A DNA stretch of 53,438 nt from Corynebacterium sp. MSK297 (GTDB lineage: Bacteria; Actinomycetota; Actinomycetes; Mycobacteriales; Mycobacteriaceae), in contig NZ_JASPGD010000012.1 of the NCBI RefSeq assembly GCF_030232885.1, positions 1 to 53,438 of the forward strand, in the 5' to 3' direction. The notes beneath the pieces were generated by a model. The model searched no databases. It worked only from the letters and a program-made list of their open reading frames with translations, and was not told where the DNA came from. Below, one piece after another: positions 52,486 through 53,438 of this stretch. Position numbers and translations under genes: made by a program. Numbering within the stretch: the stretch's first letter is position 1; the number at the start of each line of letters is the position of its first letter.

Positions 52486-53391
52486 CTAGATTTGGCCTTT
52501 CCGGATACCGATTGAGTGTGTGTATTCAACATCGATACCCTGGTCGTAGAGGGCTGGTCGTCCTGTTTGGTGGTCGGCTTCGTTCTCGTTGTGGGGCGTG
52601 GTGTTGACTTTGGCGAGTGCATCGCGCCCCCAGTTTTGTTGTTTGGCTATTTCGATAGGTGGTGTGGGGTTTTCGGTGTGCAGGTAGAGCCACCATTCGA
52701 GCATTCGTCGTTGTCGCTCTCCTGATCTGCCGCGGTGGAGTCTGGTCAGTAGTTTCAGTTGCGCGTTGACCCCGCCTTCTAGGCTGTTGGTAGTCGATGC
52801 CCACTGGTAGTTGTTGGTTGTTGGTGTTTGTGGTGGCTGGAGAAAGCTAAATAGCCATTGTTGCTGGTAGAGATGTTTCAGGCTGTTATAGGCCCTGCGC
52901 ACGGATAGATGTGTGTATTCGCGCTTGCCGGTTGTGATGCTGAGTGTTTTTCATCCATCCATGTGCGGTAGACGGTGTCGAATTCTTGCAGGTGCGCGGT
53001 CCATTGTGTGGCTTGGTCAAGTGTGGTTATGCGTGTGAGGTCGAGGGCTAGTTTGTAGAGTGTTTTGCCGGCATCGGTGCGTGGTCGGGAGGTGAGATGT
53101 CTGCGTACGACGCGTTGGGCATGGACTAGGCATCGTTGGATGCGGGTTGTTGGCCAGGTTTGTTTGATGGCGTAATAGGCACCGCGGCCACCATCGAGGA
53201 CCACCATGGCAGGGGCTTGTAGGGGTTCGAGAAGTTGCTGGTAGGCCGCGGTTGTTTCCTGGTGTGCCCATACCCAATTGACAACGTGGTTGCGTGTGGC
53301 GGCGATAAGAAGGCACCCGGCGCCGGTGTAGGTTTTCGTCAATAAAGATCTGGTCGTAGATGTGGGGTTGCCCGCAAATCGTGGACACGTA
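52486..53391 (-). pseudogene. IS1249-like (IS256-superfamily-type) transposase, disrupted by two frameshifts
   Basis: Three overlapping minus-strand segments together resemble one transposase: QPHIYDQIFIDE (ending near 53345), then TYTGAGCLLIAATRNHVVNW to TVYRTWMDEK (53342 to about 52947) in a second frame, then TGKREYTHLSVRRAYNSLKH to the C-terminus (52486) back in the first frame. The DDE-type residues are suggested by FID, VVLDGGRGAY and NSLEGGVNAQLK. The first shift coincides with a run of four A (plus strand TTTT near 53334) and the second with five A (plus strand TTTTT near 52947). The N-terminus is missing: an in-frame stop lies just upstream. A family name is by recollection. Confidence 0.6.
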
Positions 53392-53395
53392 GTGG

Positions 53396-53418
53396 AGCTA
53401 CCTAATGATTAGGCAGCT
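53396..53418. repeat. 23-nt near-perfect palindrome at the edge of the transposase remnant
   Basis: AGCTACCTAAT (53396-53406) and ATTAGGCAGCT (53408-53418) are inverted repeats with one mismatch. It lies at the truncation point of the transposase gene and may be an IS end, a resolution site or a terminator. Confidence 0.35.
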
Positions 53419-53438
53419 ATTTCTTTTCTGCTGGTGGT

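Noticed and set aside
52900..52960. Programmed ribosomal frameshift in the transposase
   Set aside because: Two separate shifts are needed and neither site is a classic slippery heptamer with a downstream structure; mutation or homopolymer error is simpler.

Overview
The window looks like a chromosomal segment of a Corynebacterium species. The clues are a conserved actinobacterial gene order (hemW-hrcA-dnaJ-rsmE, phoH-ybeY, era-recO-uppS, zur-smtB-glyS, dgt-dnaG, and aceE with a DUF3052 gene), AT-rich -10 boxes of the TANNNT type placed 6-8 nt before start codons (leaderless transcripts), homodimeric pyruvate dehydrogenase E1, a moderately high G+C content and corynebacterial-type IS elements. 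Much of the order matches what I recall for Mycobacterium tuberculosis (hrcA-dnaJ2-rsmE...phoH1-ybeY...era...recO-uppS...furB/smtB...glyS...dgt-dnaG). The species cannot be named from the sequence.

Layout. Positions 1-2.1 kb are accessory DNA: the end of an IS3-type element, a decayed restriction/methyltransferase gene, a two-gene zinc-finger operon, a ribbon-helix-helix regulator beside a perfect 33-nt palindrome, and a short secreted peptide followed by a possible 35-residue ORF. From 2.2 to 8.1 kb come small membrane proteins, a long-chain acyl-CoA ligase, an unknown protein and a pair of CNNM/CorC-type membrane proteins. From 8.3 to 12.6 kb lie hemW, hrcA, dnaJ and rsmE.

Between rsmE and phoH sits a separate cassette (12.7-16.2 kb): a DipZ-type CcdA/thioredoxin protein diverges from a Met/His/Asp-repeat lipoprotein, a SigK-like ECF sigma factor and an RskA-like anti-sigma factor. 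The divergent intergenic region carries two matching promoter-like elements (CCAATCC-N16-CCG...), one facing each way, that resemble the reported mycobacterial SigK consensus. I consider this the most interesting system here: a self-contained redox or metal-linked envelope-stress regulon.

Positions 16.3-24.9 kb hold phoH, ybeY, pyridoxal kinase, era, recO, uppS, a ferritin/VIT1-like protein, zur, smtB and glyS. Positions 25-32 kb hold membrane proteins, a TPM-domain protein, a YdcF-like protein, dgt and dnaG. The primase has lost three of its four canonical zinc ligands. Positions 32-43.6 kb are a looser region with tRNA-Asn, tRNA-Met, lipoproteins, a flavin disulfide oxidoreductase, a GCS2-family ligase, a DinB-like protein, a CitMHS transporter, a possible structured RNA and a hydrolase-OsmC fusion. 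Positions 43.7-51.4 kb carry thiolase, enoyl-CoA hydratase, a serine hydrolase, an acyl carrier protein and aceE. The window ends with tRNA-Val, a strong terminator and a frameshifted IS transposase. A repeat of about 43 bp lies just after the terminators of both tRNA-Asn and tRNA-Val, in the same orientation relative to each tRNA.

All names come from reading translated sequence and recalled family knowledge; no search was run.
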